Source: Alphaproteobacteria bacterium AO1-B (GTDB lineage Bacteria; Pseudomonadota; Alphaproteobacteria; Rhizobiales; Stappiaceae). Taken from it: a stretch of DNA of 64,000 bases. Every line of letters starts with the position of its first letter. The stretch's first letter is position 1. The position numbers and the translations under genes are program-made. The stretch spans positions 372,001 through 436,000 of the forward strand of contig MLAX01000003.1 in the NCBI GenBank assembly GCA_001890945.1, in the 5' to 3' direction. Below are positions 45,439 through 54,640 of this stretch, piece after piece. The notes beneath the pieces were generated by a model. The model worked only from the letters and a program-made list of their open reading frames with translations. It had not been told where the DNA came from and searched no databases.

Positions 45439-46611
45439 TCAGTTGAACAGAGCCTGTCGTTCGGCCTCGGTCAGCTCCGTCAGCGGGTCAGCGCCGTCGT
45501 CGGCATCTGCTTCCTGCTCGACCAAAGCCCAGTCGGCATCAGCTTCTGCCTCTGCTGTTTCCGCTGCCGGTTCGCTGTCGTTGGCAGCTTCCGGCTCGCT
45601 GACTTCCGCATCGAACAGTTTGTCGATCGCGGCTTCGTCCAGGACTTCATCGGCGTGGGCAGCCGCAAACTCATCGGCGACCGGATCGGCTACTTCAGCT
45701 ATATCTGCTGCTTCCGTTTCCTCGGCCGCAGGCGCGGATGCAAACATGTCATCAATCGCGGCCGCATCCATCGGTTCGCTATCGCCCGCCATCAGGGCAT
45801 CGATGTCCGCTTCACCCATTGGTGCTGAAGCTTCGCTCGCAGATGTGTTGCCGGGCGCTGCGACTTCGTCCAAAGCGGCCTCAAACACGTCGCCGCTGAC
45901 AGACATCAGCTCATCGACGCTGTTTTGAGAGACGCCCGCGCCATCACGCTGCGGGCCGTTCAGCAGGTGAGCATCCGGGCGGCTGTCAACAGGACCAGCG
46001 GTGTCATCTGCTTCGAGATCTTCAATGCCCCAGATGTTTATCATCAGGTTGATCCGGCTTTCGAGATATCGCAGCACCTGGACCACCTTGTTGGTGCGCT
46101 GGCCGGTCAGATCCTGGAAGGAACAGGCCATGAAGATTTCTGTGGCCTTCGCATCAATATCGTCGCAAGTCGCATCGTCTGCGCCGTTTTCGCGAAGAAC
46201 CCAGGCTTTTTCCTGGATCTGCTCGGCAGCTTCCAGAATCGACTGGGTTGCGCCTTCGGTCTGCGTCACGATCGCATCAAGCTCATGAGAGGCGTCGACA
46301 AAGCGATTGCTTTCGTCGCCGTCGTCCTTGATGTTGGCGATCTCCGCCTTGGTGCGCTCAATTGCCTCGTGCATGTCGGCAATATCCAGGCGGATCTTGT
46401 CGAGATCCGGAACTTTGCGCTGGCGGGTGACGACTTTCTCAAGACGTTGGATCGCGCCGAGGATCTCGGTCGTTTCCGGGGTCTTGTTCCGGTTCAAAAA
46501 CTCTTTTAGAAACCGACGTCCCCGATCGGATTCCATCAAGGTCTGTTCAAGCGTCTGATATTCGGCTTCGCCTATCAGCTCCGGTTCTACCTGTTGTGTT
46601 TCCGCTTTCAT
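45439..46611 (-). CDS. cheZ: Protein phosphatase CheZ
   Basis: CheZ dephosphorylates CheY-P. The 390-residue protein is longer than E. coli CheZ. The core shows MACSFQDLTGQRTNKVVQVL, with the catalytic Asp/Gln pair at D167 and Q171. After it comes an acidic linker of roughly 150 residues, and the end LTEAERQALFN matches the CheY-binding tail. The long acidic linker is typical of alphaproteobacterial CheZ. The nearest chemoreceptor faces it. Confidence 0.92.
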   Translation of the reverse strand: MKAETQQVEPELIGEAEYQTLEQTLMESDRGRRFLKEFLNRNKTPETTEILGAIQRLEKVVTRQRKVPDLDKIRLDIADMHEAIERTKAEIANIKDDGDESNRFVDASHELDAIVTQTEGATQSILEAAEQIQEKAWVLRENGADDATCDDIDAKATEIFMACSFQDLTGQRTNKVVQVLRYLESRINLMINIWGIEDLEADDTAGPVDSRPDAHLLNGPQRDGAGVSQNSVDELMSVSGDVFEAALDEVAAPGNTSASEASAPMGEADIDALMAGDSEPMDAAAIDDMFASAPAAEETEAADIAEVADPVADEFAAAHADEVLDEAAIDKLFDAEVSEPEAANDSEPAAETAEAEADADWALVEQEADADDGADPLTELTEAERQALFN

Positions 46612-46730
46612 AAGGGCGCGATTCTCAACTCTGCAAGGGCCGTTTGGTATCCAATCCGGACAATTCCAAAATCAGGGTAAACTGAAAATCGTTAATATTC
46701 TTTTGGGCCTCAAAATCCGGTTCGGTTTGC

Positions 46731-47906
46731 ATGTTGAATTTGACGTCGGCCCTCAGCGCGCGTGTCTCCGCCTTGTTCGGGGTTCATTTTTTCGGCTATG
46801 GGCTATTTCTCCCTTTCTTTCCGGTCATTTTGGAGTTCGAGGGGTTTTCCGCGGCCGAGATTGGATTTGTGCTGGGGGCCGGGACGGTTGCCCGGATTGC
46901 CGCAAGTCCGCTTTTGACAAACCTGGCGGACCGTACCGGTCAGCGCCGGTGGTCCATCTTTGTTTATTCTCTCCTTGGAACCGTCTTCATCGCGCTTTTC
47001 GCCCTTGGAAATGGTCTTTACGTTCTGGGCGCCGGGGTGATCGGCTACATGGTCTTCAAGGCGCCGGTGCTTCCGCTCAGTGATGCCTATGCCTTGGATG
47101 CTGCGCGCAACACGGGCGCGGACTATGCACGGATGCGCCTTTGGGGATCTGCTGGGTTTGTTGCTGCCAATCTTGCTGGCGGATTCCTGGCGACCGGAGA
47201 TACCGTTTGGGTGATGCTGTTTCTGATTGGCTTGGCGTCGCTTCTGACAGGCGGCGTTGTTCTGTCACTTCCGCGCCAAAGCGGAGCCGGGGCAAGCGAA
47301 GGTTTGGACGAAGAGGCCGGAGAAGCGCCCTTCAAAACGGTTTGGTTTTGGCCGGTGCTCATCCTGCTTGGCTTGTTCCAGGCAACCCATGCGGCATTTT
47401 ATGGGTTTGGGACGCTCTACTGGCAAGCCGCCGGGATAGCAGACGAAACAATCGGCATCTTGTGGGCTGTCGGCGTGATCGCTGAGATTGCGCTTTTCAC
47501 AGTTGCCGGAAAGATCGCGCTTCGTTTCGACCCACCGGTTTTCCTGATCGTTGCCGGGATTGCCGCGGTCGCCCGCTGGGGCCTGTTCCCGTTCGCGGAT
47601 ACGCTGGTGTCGATGGTCGCGATCCAGCTTCTGCACGCGCTCACCTTCGGCGCTGCACATCTGGGCGCCATTGCAATTCTGGCGAAAGTCGTTCCAAGCA
47701 AATGGGCCGGGACCGGCCAGGGTCTGCTTGCCACATCAATCGGCCTGCAGATGGCCATTGGTTTGAGTGTCTGCGGTGCGTTGTACGAGGTGGACCCGGA
47801 TCTGCCGTTTTATCTGATGGCAGCAATCTCGGCAGCCGGAACGCTTGTAATGCTGACGCTGACGCCGATGGTGCGTCAGCGCATGGCTTCAAGCTTGGTG
47901 CGTTAA
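46731..47906 (+). CDS. MFS transporter (MFS_1-like)
   Basis: This 391-residue 12-helix transporter begins with the segment FGVHFFGYGLFLPFFPVILE and has the loop VARIAASPLLTNLADRTGQRR typical of the HcaT/MFS_1-like group. It probably moves a small organic solute such as an aromatic acid or nucleoside. The ribosome site is weak. It is convergent with dgcA by 10 bases; no functional link is seen. Confidence 0.85.
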   Translation: MLNLTSALSARVSALFGVHFFGYGLFLPFFPVILEFEGFSAAEIGFVLGAGTVARIAASPLLTNLADRTGQRRWSIFVYSLLGTVFIALFALGNGLYVLGAGVIGYMVFKAPVLPLSDAYALDAARNTGADYARMRLWGSAGFVAANLAGGFLATGDTVWVMLFLIGLASLLTGGVVLSLPRQSGAGASEGLDEEAGEAPFKTVWFWPVLILLGLFQATHAAFYGFGTLYWQAAGIADETIGILWAVGVIAEIALFTVAGKIALRFDPPVFLIVAGIAAVARWGLFPFADTLVSMVAIQLLHALTFGAAHLGAIAILAKVVPSKWAGTGQGLLATSIGLQMAIGLSVCGALYEVDPDLPFYLMAAISAAGTLVMLTLTPMVRQRMASSLVR

Positions 47907-47916
47907 AACTTAAGCG

Positions 47917-48900
47917 TTAGCCCCACAATTCCGGCCTTGGCGGGAACAGCGTGCTGCCTTCGAAGATCAGTCCCGGTGCGCGGTCCTGCGTCAAAAGAAG
48001 AGGCCCGTCGAGATCCACATAGTCTGCCCGCTGCGCCAATAGGACCGCGGGGGCCATGGCCAAAGACGTGCCGAGCATACAACCGACCATGATCTCAAAT
48101 TCAAGCGCTTTGGCCTGATCCAGAAGCGCCAGGGCCTCCGTCAAACCCCCGGCTTTGTCGAGCTTGATGTTGATGGCATCATATCGGCTGCGCAGATCTT
48201 CAAGCCCATCCCGTGTGTGCAGACTTTCATCCGCACAGATCGTGATCTTGGAGCTGAAATCCTTGAGATGGCTGTCATCCTTGGAGGGCAAAGGCTGTTC
48301 AATCAAAGCAACGCCGGCGGCTTCACACGCTGCCATGTTCGTCGCGAAACAGCTGTCGTCCCAGGCTTCATTTGCATCAACGATCAAGGTGCTGTCCGGG
48401 GCGGCCTTGCGAACAGCTTCTATGCGCTCATCGTCGCCAACCCCGCCAAGTTTAACCTTTAGCAAGGGACGATGTGCGGCCTTTGCCGTCTTTTCCGCCA
48501 TAATTTCCGGTGTGCCGACACTGATGGTGTAAGCGGTCGTGACCGGTGAAAGCGGCGGGATCCCGGCAATCTCTGCCGCCGAGTTACCGGTTTGCTTGGC
48601 TTCAAGGTCCCAAAGGGCGCAATCTACGGCGTTGCGTGCAGCACCGGCCGGCATTGCCTCTTGCAGTGCATGGCGGCTCAAACCGTCTTTCAACAGCGGT
48701 GAGATCTCCTGGATCTGCTCCTGAACGCTTTCCATGGTTTCGCCATAACGCGCATAGGGCACACATTCGCCGCGGCCGATGTGATCGCCGTCCGTCAAAG
48801 TGGTGACGAGCACATTGGCATGGGTGCGGCTGCCGCGGGAGATTGTAAAACCGCCTGCGATCTCAAAGCTTTCAAGGTCAATGCTGACGCTGCGGCTCAT
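47917..48900 (-). CDS. dgcA: N-acetyl-D-glutamate racemase, DgcA-type (enolase superfamily)
   Basis: This 327-residue enzyme of the mandelate racemase/MLE family carries the KxK catalytic motif (LLKVKLGG), metal ligands in VDANEAW, EQPLPSK and CADES, and the second Lys in NIKLDKAGG. It looks like a dipeptide epimerase, but the ATGA overlap with a DUF1611 gene is the dgcN-dgcA arrangement of marine bacteria, where DgcA converts N-acetyl-D-Glu to N-acetyl-L-Glu. L-Ala-D/L-Glu epimerase is the alternative. Confidence 0.85.
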   Translation of the reverse strand: MSRSVSIDLESFEIAGGFTISRGSRTHANVLVTTLTDGDHIGRGECVPYARYGETMESVQEQIQEISPLLKDGLSRHALQEAMPAGAARNAVDCALWDLEAKQTGNSAAEIAGIPPLSPVTTAYTISVGTPEIMAEKTAKAAHRPLLKVKLGGVGDDERIEAVRKAAPDSTLIVDANEAWDDSCFATNMAACEAAGVALIEQPLPSKDDSHLKDFSSKITICADESLHTRDGLEDLRSRYDAINIKLDKAGGLTEALALLDQAKALEFEIMVGCMLGTSLAMAPAVLLAQRADYVDLDGPLLLTQDRAPGLIFEGSTLFPPRPELWG

Positions 48901-49925
48901 GGGGTGCCGAACTCCGCGGAGACCTTGTCGACCACGGCTTCCATGCCATATCGGATCGGGTCGGTTGCCGGAAGGCCATGGCGCTCACCCAGTTTTGCCA
49001 GAAGCGCAAGCGCCTCATCGTCATCCAGAGCCTGGGTGTTGACCGCAATGCCGACACACCGAATGCCGGGATTGGTGAGCTTGCCGCACTGAATGGTCAT
49101 GTCGATGACTTGATCGACCGTTGGCAGCGGTGTTTCAACGCCGCGCATTTTGGTTCGCGTGGGCTCATGGCAGACAATAAATCCGTCGGGCTGGGAGCCA
49201 TGAAGCAGGCCGAGTGTCACTCCGGCAAATGACGGGTGGAACAAGGAACCTTGGCCTTCCACGACTTGCCAGTGATCTTCCTCTGTTGCCGGGGAAAGCC
49301 ACTCGGCAGCGCCGGCGATGAAATCAGCCACAACGGCATCGAGAGACAGGCCCCGGCCGGAAATGAAGACACCTGTCTGGCCGGTCGCGCAGAACGAACT
49401 GGTGTAGCCGCGCTCGTTCATCGCCTTGTCCATCGCAAGGGCTGTGTATTTCTTGCCAACAGAGCAGTCTGTTCCAACGGTCAAAATCCGTTTGCCCGGG
49501 CGTTTGATGCCCTTTCCGGTGGCAAAAGTCATGGAGTTGTGGCGGACGTCATGGAGCTGGCGGCCGTTTTTGGCAGCTGCTTCCTTGATTGCCGGAACGT
49601 CACCGAGTTTGACATGAAGCCCAGAGGCAACATCAAGGCCTGCGTTCAGCGCTTCGACCACCGAATCAACCCAATGATCCGGCAAACGTCCGCCGGCATT
49701 GACGGCGCCGATGACCATTGTCTTGGCACCTGCAGCAGTTCCCTCGGCGATCGACATGTCCGTCAGACCGGTATCTGCGGCACAGCCATCGAGCCGGACC
49801 TGTCCGACACACCAGTCTTTCCGCCAATCAACAATGCCTGTTGCGGTCTTGGCGGCCAGGGCATCGGGGACGTCACCGAGAAACAAAAGGTAAGGGCGGG
49901 CAATTTCCATGGGCAATGCTTTCAT
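48897..49925 (-). CDS. dgcN: D-glutamate N-acetyltransferase, DgcN-type (DUF1611)
   Basis: This 342-residue DUF1611 protein has a P-loop-like GTDCSVGKKYTALAM at about residues 151-165, and the conserved VEGQGSLFHPSFAGVTLGLLHG later. DgcN proteins of this family acetylate D-glutamate, the first step of D-Glu use from peptidoglycan or seawater. Its stop overlaps the dgcA start. The start has a weak ribosome site; an ATG five codons on is possible. Confidence 0.85.
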   Translation of the reverse strand: MKALPMEIARPYLLFLGDVPDALAAKTATGIVDWRKDWCVGQVRLDGCAADTGLTDMSIAEGTAAGAKTMVIGAVNAGGRLPDHWVDSVVEALNAGLDVASGLHVKLGDVPAIKEAAAKNGRQLHDVRHNSMTFATGKGIKRPGKRILTVGTDCSVGKKYTALAMDKAMNERGYTSSFCATGQTGVFISGRGLSLDAVVADFIAGAAEWLSPATEEDHWQVVEGQGSLFHPSFAGVTLGLLHGSQPDGFIVCHEPTRTKMRGVETPLPTVDQVIDMTIQCGKLTNPGIRCVGIAVNTQALDDDEALALLAKLGERHGLPATDPIRYGMEAVVDKVSAEFGTP

Positions 49926-50001
49926 CTGACTGCTGGACGTTAATCTTTACAATCAGGTATACGGGGGGAAGTTGACGAGCGGCAAGGGGCAACTCTCCGG
50001 A

Positions 50002-51150
50002 ATGGCATTCTTGGAAAAAAACAAAGCGCCGGAATTGCACCTGGATACCGATTCCGAGGGACATCAGTCCCTTATTCTATCCGGAGACTGGACTGTCAGC
50101 ACTCTTGCAGACGCCGACCAGCAAATCTCCAAGCTGAATGTCGCCAAGGACAAACTGACGTGTATCGATGTTTCAGAAGTTGATCATCTTGACACAAGTG
50201 GCGCCTGGCTGATCCACCGCACCCGTGGGCAGCTGGAATTCAGCGGCCGGAAAGTGCAGTTGACCGGGGTGACGCCCATTCGCGAAAGCCTGTTTCACGA
50301 AATCGAGAAGCATCACCCGCCGCGCTGGCAGCCAGACCGGTCCGGTTTCACGATTGTCGGTTTTCTTGAAGCGACCGGGCGGCAGATGGTTGAGGTGTAT
50401 AAAGACACCCTCGCGATGCTGCATATCCTTGGATCACTCGGCATTGTCCTATCGACTGTTCTTTTGCAGCCCAAACGCCTTCGCAGCATCGCAATCGCCG
50501 TGCAGTTCGACCGCAGCTGCATCGGCGCTGTCCCGATAGTGGCGCTGATGAGCTTTTTGATCGGCGCGATCATTTCTCAGCAGGGCGGATTTTACCTGAG
50601 GCAGTTCGGCGCCGACATTTTCGTCGTTGATCTGGCGGGCATCCTGGTGCTTCGGGAGATCGGCGTCATCCTAACCGCAATTATGGTGGCCGGACGGTCC
50701 GGGTCGGCGTTTACCGCCGAGTTGGGCGCCATGCGCATGCAAGAGGAGGTCGATGCATTGCACGTCATCGGCCTCAGCGTGACAGAAGTTCTGGTGCTGC
50801 CGCGCATCCTGGCATTGATGATTGCCTTGCCGATTTTGACCTTCGTGGCCGATATCTCGGCGCTTTTTGGTGCGGGTCTCATTACCTGGGCGTACCTGGA
50901 TATTCCACCTGCAGCGTTTCTGACGCAGCTTCAGTCGGCCATCACTGTGAACACCTTCGTCGTTGGTATCATCAAGGCACCATTCATGGCTTTGATTATT
51001 GGCCTGATTGCCTGCGTTGAGGGCCTCAAGGTGGAAGGGTCGTCTGAGTCGCTCGGCCGGCACACCACCATGTCTGTTGTCAAAGCGATCTTCCTTGTGA
51101 TCGTCGTCGATGGATTGTTCGCAATGTTCTTCGCGGCCATTGGGGTATAA
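50002..51150 (+). CDS. MlaE family lipid ABC permease with STAS domain
   Basis: This 382-residue protein has an N-terminal STAS-like domain (about 10-100; IDVSEVDHLDTSGAW) fused to an MlaE permease with about five hydrophobic segments and GAIISQQGGFYLRQFG, VLREIGVILTAIMVAGRSG and FTAELGAMRMQEEVDAL. It belongs to an Mla-type lipid transporter between the membranes. An in-frame TTG at 49972 behind GGGGGGA is an alternative start. First gene of the mce operon. Confidence 0.88.
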   Translation: MAFLEKNKAPELHLDTDSEGHQSLILSGDWTVSTLADADQQISKLNVAKDKLTCIDVSEVDHLDTSGAWLIHRTRGQLEFSGRKVQLTGVTPIRESLFHEIEKHHPPRWQPDRSGFTIVGFLEATGRQMVEVYKDTLAMLHILGSLGIVLSTVLLQPKRLRSIAIAVQFDRSCIGAVPIVALMSFLIGAIISQQGGFYLRQFGADIFVVDLAGILVLREIGVILTAIMVAGRSGSAFTAELGAMRMQEEVDALHVIGLSVTEVLVLPRILALMIALPILTFVADISALFGAGLITWAYLDIPPAAFLTQLQSAITVNTFVVGIIKAPFMALIIGLIACVEGLKVEGSSESLGRHTTMSVVKAIFLVIVVDGLFAMFFAAIGV

Positions 51151-51157
51151 CGACGAG

Positions 51158-51967
51158 ATGGCAGTGTCAGACATCGAACAAACCGAGCATGCTGCGGACC
51201 CGCAGGCGGACCGGCCGGAAAACATTCTGTCTGTTCGCGATATCACCGTCGGTTTTGGCTCCAAAATCATCCTGCAGGATCTGGATCTCGATGTGCATCG
51301 CGGGGAAGTGCTTGGCTTTGTTGGTGGGTCTGGCACCGGTAAGTCGGTGTTGATGCGCACAATATTAGGGCTGACACCGAGGCGGGCCGGACAGATTTCG
51401 GTATTCGGTCACGATCTTTCCAGGGCGTCGGGCAAGACCCGCAAAATGATCGAACGGCGATGGGGCGTGCTCTTCCAGCAAGGTGCGTTGTTTTCGTCGC
51501 TCACCGTGAAGCAGAACATTCAGGTGCCTATGCGGGAGCATCTGAAATTGTCGCAGCGCCTAATGGATGAACTGGCCACCTTGAAGCTGGAATTGGTGGG
51601 GCTGCCGCAGGATGCCGCAGACAAGCTGCCTTCAGAGCTTTCCGGCGGCATGGTGAAACGGGCAAGCCTTGCCCGTGCCCTTGCACTCGACCCGGATTTG
51701 GTGTTTCTGGATGAACCAACGTCCGGCCTGGATCCTATTGGGGCTGCCGCGTTCGATTCGTTGATTGGCAATTTGAGTTCCACGCTGGATCTGACCGTTT
51801 ATATGGTTACTCACGACCTCGACAGTTTGCATTCCATCTGTGATCGCATCGCAGTTCTTGGGCAAAAGCGTGTTCTTGCGATCGGGCCAATGGAAGACAT
51901 GATGAAAAATGACGACCCTTGGATTAAGTCTTACTTCCGAGGGGAGCGGGCTCTGCGCCGCACATGA
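51158..51967 (+). CDS. MlaF-type ABC ATPase
   Basis: This 269-residue ATPase follows the permease by 7 bases. Walker A GGSGTGKSV, signature LSGGMVKRASLARAL and Walker B DLVFLDEPTSGLDP are those of MlaF (the LSGGM form). The N-terminal 25 residues are acidic. It powers lipid movement with the MlaE-like permease. Confidence 0.92.
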   Translation: MAVSDIEQTEHAADPQADRPENILSVRDITVGFGSKIILQDLDLDVHRGEVLGFVGGSGTGKSVLMRTILGLTPRRAGQISVFGHDLSRASGKTRKMIERRWGVLFQQGALFSSLTVKQNIQVPMREHLKLSQRLMDELATLKLELVGLPQDAADKLPSELSGGMVKRASLARALALDPDLVFLDEPTSGLDPIGAAAFDSLIGNLSSTLDLTVYMVTHDLDSLHSICDRIAVLGQKRVLAIGPMEDMMKNDDPWIKSYFRGERALRRT

Positions 51968-51978
51968 GGTTTGAGTGA

Positions 51979-53982
51979 ATGGAAACCCGCGCGAATTACA
52001 TATTGATCGGCGCATTTATGATCGCGATCCTGATCAGCGCGTTCGGGTTCATCTATTGGCTCGCTGTGACAGCTGAGTCGCGTCAGAATGTCGAAGTCAA
52101 AATCCTGTTTCCCGGTGCGGTGACCGGCTTGCCTGTTGGAGGGCAGGTGTTGTTCAACGGCATCAAGGTCGGTGACGTGGCCTCGTTGGATTTTGCGCCG
52201 GGTGACCCGACCAAGGTTTTGGCAACGGTTCGAATCCGGCCATCCACGCCGCTCCGCGAAGATACCAAGGCAACATTGAATTTCACCGGCTTGACCGGTG
52301 TTGCCTATGTGGATCTGATCGGCGGAACAAGTTCCTCTCCGCTACTGTTGAATCCGGACGGCAGCCAGAACCCGAATAACATCCCACTCATCAATGCCGA
52401 GCGATCGTTTTTTGACGATATCGTGGATGGTGCGCGGGACGTTCTGAAACGCGCGGATTCGACCATGAAAACCGTCGATCAGCTGCTTCAGGACAATGGT
52501 CCGGCGATTTCCAAAACGATCCAGAACGTTGAGACGTTCTCAGATGCTCTTGCTGCAAACTCTGATGGCGTCAAAGACTTCATGGCAAGCATCGGAAAGG
52601 CTTCGGATGCGTTTTCAAGCCTGTCTGCGCGGCTTGAGGGCCTGGTGGACGAAGGCGAACGGCTTCTGGCAGCGGTGCCGTCCGACAAAGTCACGGCCAT
52701 CGTGGACGACCTGCAGACCTTCTCGGGAAGCCTTGGCAAGGCGAGCGCAGATATCGACACTTTGATGGCTGATGCACAAAACGCGGCCAAGGAACTGACC
52801 GAGTTCACAGAACGCCTCAATGATGGGCTCGGCAACGTTCAAAACATAGTTCAGGCGGTGAAGCCGGAAGACATCGAAAAGGTCATGAAGGGCGCGGCAG
52901 CGCTCGGCGAAGTGCTGGAAAAGCGCTCGGGTGACATTGATGAACTGGTCGTGGCCACGTCCAGCACGATGCAGGGCGTGAACAACATTGTAGAGATGCT
53001 GCGCGCACGCGAAGGCACCATCAATGACGTGATCACTGGAACGCGCGATATCGTTGGCAAGGTGGATGCGATCGTCACCCGTGGCGTTGAGATTGCCGCG
53101 GTAATTGATCCGCTGCGCGTCGACGAGATTGTTGCATCCGTGGCCACACTCACTGAAGGACTGAACATCTCTCTCGTTCGCGTCGATGAGATCATTGCGA
53201 GCGTCGATCCGGCCACCATTGGCGAGACCGTCGACAGTGTTGCGAGCATCGTCGACAACTTCAACAATCAGCAAAGCCAGATCAACGAAATCATCGCTTC
53301 GACAAAGTCCACGATTCAGAATTTCGAGGCGGTTTCAGCAACAGTTCGCGGCCAGGATGACCGGATTGCAGCGCTCGTTGAAGATGTTCAGGTCGCGGCA
53401 GAACGGTTCGCATCCACGCTCCAGTCTGCCGATGAACTGCTGCGTGCTGTTGATCCGGAAAAGATCGCCAATATTGTCGGCTCGGTCGAAACTGCAGCCA
53501 GTGGTCTGGCCGGAGAAGATGGCATTCCGGCAATCCTGCAAAGCGCGCGTCAGGCCGCGGACAATGTTCAGCAAATGACGGCGGACCTGAGCAAACGCAC
53601 TCCGGATGTCGATCAGATCATTACCGATGCGCAGCAGATGACAGCGACCCTCAACTCAACATCGGTCCGGGTTGAGAGCCTTGTCGAGAAGGTCTCCGAA
53701 ATGGTTGACGGTGACGGTGAGGGCTTGATCAAGGAAGCAACGCTTGCAGCGCAAGCGATCCGGAAGGTCGCGGTTGCGTTTGAGAGCCGTGCCGATGCCA
53801 TTGCGGGTGGTTTGTCGAAATTTGCCACCCAGGGGTCGGCGGATCTGACATCCGCATTGGCGCAATTCAACCGCACGCTGGTCTCGATCCAGCGGGCTGC
53901 GCAGAGCTTTGAACAACGGCCGAACCGGGTGATTTTCGGCGGTGAAGAAGTGCCGACCTATCAAGGCGGGCGCCGCCGGTGA
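51979..53982 (+). CDS. MlaD/MCE-domain protein, long form
   Basis: This 667-residue protein has one N-terminal membrane anchor (about 7-29) and an MCE domain at about 38-115 (PGAVTGLPVGGQVLFNGIKVG). The remaining 500 or more residues are helical, with heptad-like repeats rich in Asp/Val/Ile (for example VDEIIASVDPATIGETVDSV), and probably form a periplasmic tube or coil as in Pqi/MCE proteins. E. coli MlaD is far shorter. It is the lipid-binding subunit of this transporter. Confidence 0.9.
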   Translation: METRANYILIGAFMIAILISAFGFIYWLAVTAESRQNVEVKILFPGAVTGLPVGGQVLFNGIKVGDVASLDFAPGDPTKVLATVRIRPSTPLREDTKATLNFTGLTGVAYVDLIGGTSSSPLLLNPDGSQNPNNIPLINAERSFFDDIVDGARDVLKRADSTMKTVDQLLQDNGPAISKTIQNVETFSDALAANSDGVKDFMASIGKASDAFSSLSARLEGLVDEGERLLAAVPSDKVTAIVDDLQTFSGSLGKASADIDTLMADAQNAAKELTEFTERLNDGLGNVQNIVQAVKPEDIEKVMKGAAALGEVLEKRSGDIDELVVATSSTMQGVNNIVEMLRAREGTINDVITGTRDIVGKVDAIVTRGVEIAAVIDPLRVDEIVASVATLTEGLNISLVRVDEIIASVDPATIGETVDSVASIVDNFNNQQSQINEIIASTKSTIQNFEAVSATVRGQDDRIAALVEDVQVAAERFASTLQSADELLRAVDPEKIANIVGSVETAASGLAGEDGIPAILQSARQAADNVQQMTADLSKRTPDVDQIITDAQQMTATLNSTSVRVESLVEKVSEMVDGDGEGLIKEATLAAQAIRKVAVAFESRADAIAGGLSKFATQGSADLTSALAQFNRTLVSIQRAAQSFEQRPNRVIFGGEEVPTYQGGRRR

Positions 53983-54008
53983 GTACAGGGAATAGGGGAC
54001 TGACGGGG

Positions 54009-54614
54009 ATGACACAGGCAAATAGCCGACTGAGCCGGCGGGCGTTTATCAGCGCGCTTGGCGCTGGCGCCGTGGTGTCCGGTTGCGCCAGTTCCGGTCC
54101 CGCCGCCTTTTACAGCCTGCAGGCTGCCGATGTCGGCGGCTTGGCGGGACGATCCAGCCGTGTCCAGGTGCTTGTAGCACCGCCTCGCGCGCTTAAGGCA
54201 CTCGATACGACTTATATCGCCGTAGTCGACAGCGGTCCGGTCTATTCATATTTCCCAAATGTTGCCTGGGCCGACACGCTCCCGAATGTGGTGCAGAATA
54301 AGTTGCTGCAAACCCTCCAAAACACGGGGCGGTTGCGCGGCGTCGGACTTCCGGGTGATGGCCTGCTGATCGACTATCAGCTGCAGACGGATATCCGGGC
54401 GTTTGAATTGAATATTGAAGGCGCCAATCGCGGTGTTGTCGAGATTGCAGCGCGGGTGGTTAATGACCGAAATGGCCGGACAGTTGCCAACAAGGTGTTC
54501 CGGCGGGAAACCCCGTCCGGCAGCTCCGGCGTTGAACAGGCAGTTGAAGCCATGAACCAGTCGGCAGAGCAGGTGTTCGCCGATATTGCGGCCTGGACGC
54601 TCAGAAACGTCTGA
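54009..54614 (+). CDS. ABC-type transport auxiliary lipoprotein
   Basis: This 201-residue protein has a twin-arginine-like signal RLSRRAFISALGAG and a lipobox VVSGC with Cys at 26, so it is likely exported folded and lipidated. The rest (FYSLQAADV, RVQVLVAPPRALKALDT) fits the ABC_trans_aux/PqiC type that accompanies MCE operons. A GTG at 53979 overlaps the MCE stop (GTGA) and is an alternative start. It would anchor the outer-membrane end of the system. Confidence 0.88.
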   Translation: MTQANSRLSRRAFISALGAGAVVSGCASSGPAAFYSLQAADVGGLAGRSSRVQVLVAPPRALKALDTTYIAVVDSGPVYSYFPNVAWADTLPNVVQNKLLQTLQNTGRLRGVGLPGDGLLIDYQLQTDIRAFELNIEGANRGVVEIAARVVNDRNGRTVANKVFRRETPSGSSGVEQAVEAMNQSAEQVFADIAAWTLRNV

Positions 54615-54615
54615 G

Positions 54616-54639
54616 CGCCCGAGAGCCCAAGGGCGTTTT
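54616..54639 (+). terminator. Terminator of mce operon
   Basis: CGCCC and GGGCG flank a 10-base loop, followed by TTTT. It lies between convergent operons. Confidence 0.65.
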
Positions 54640-54640
54640 C

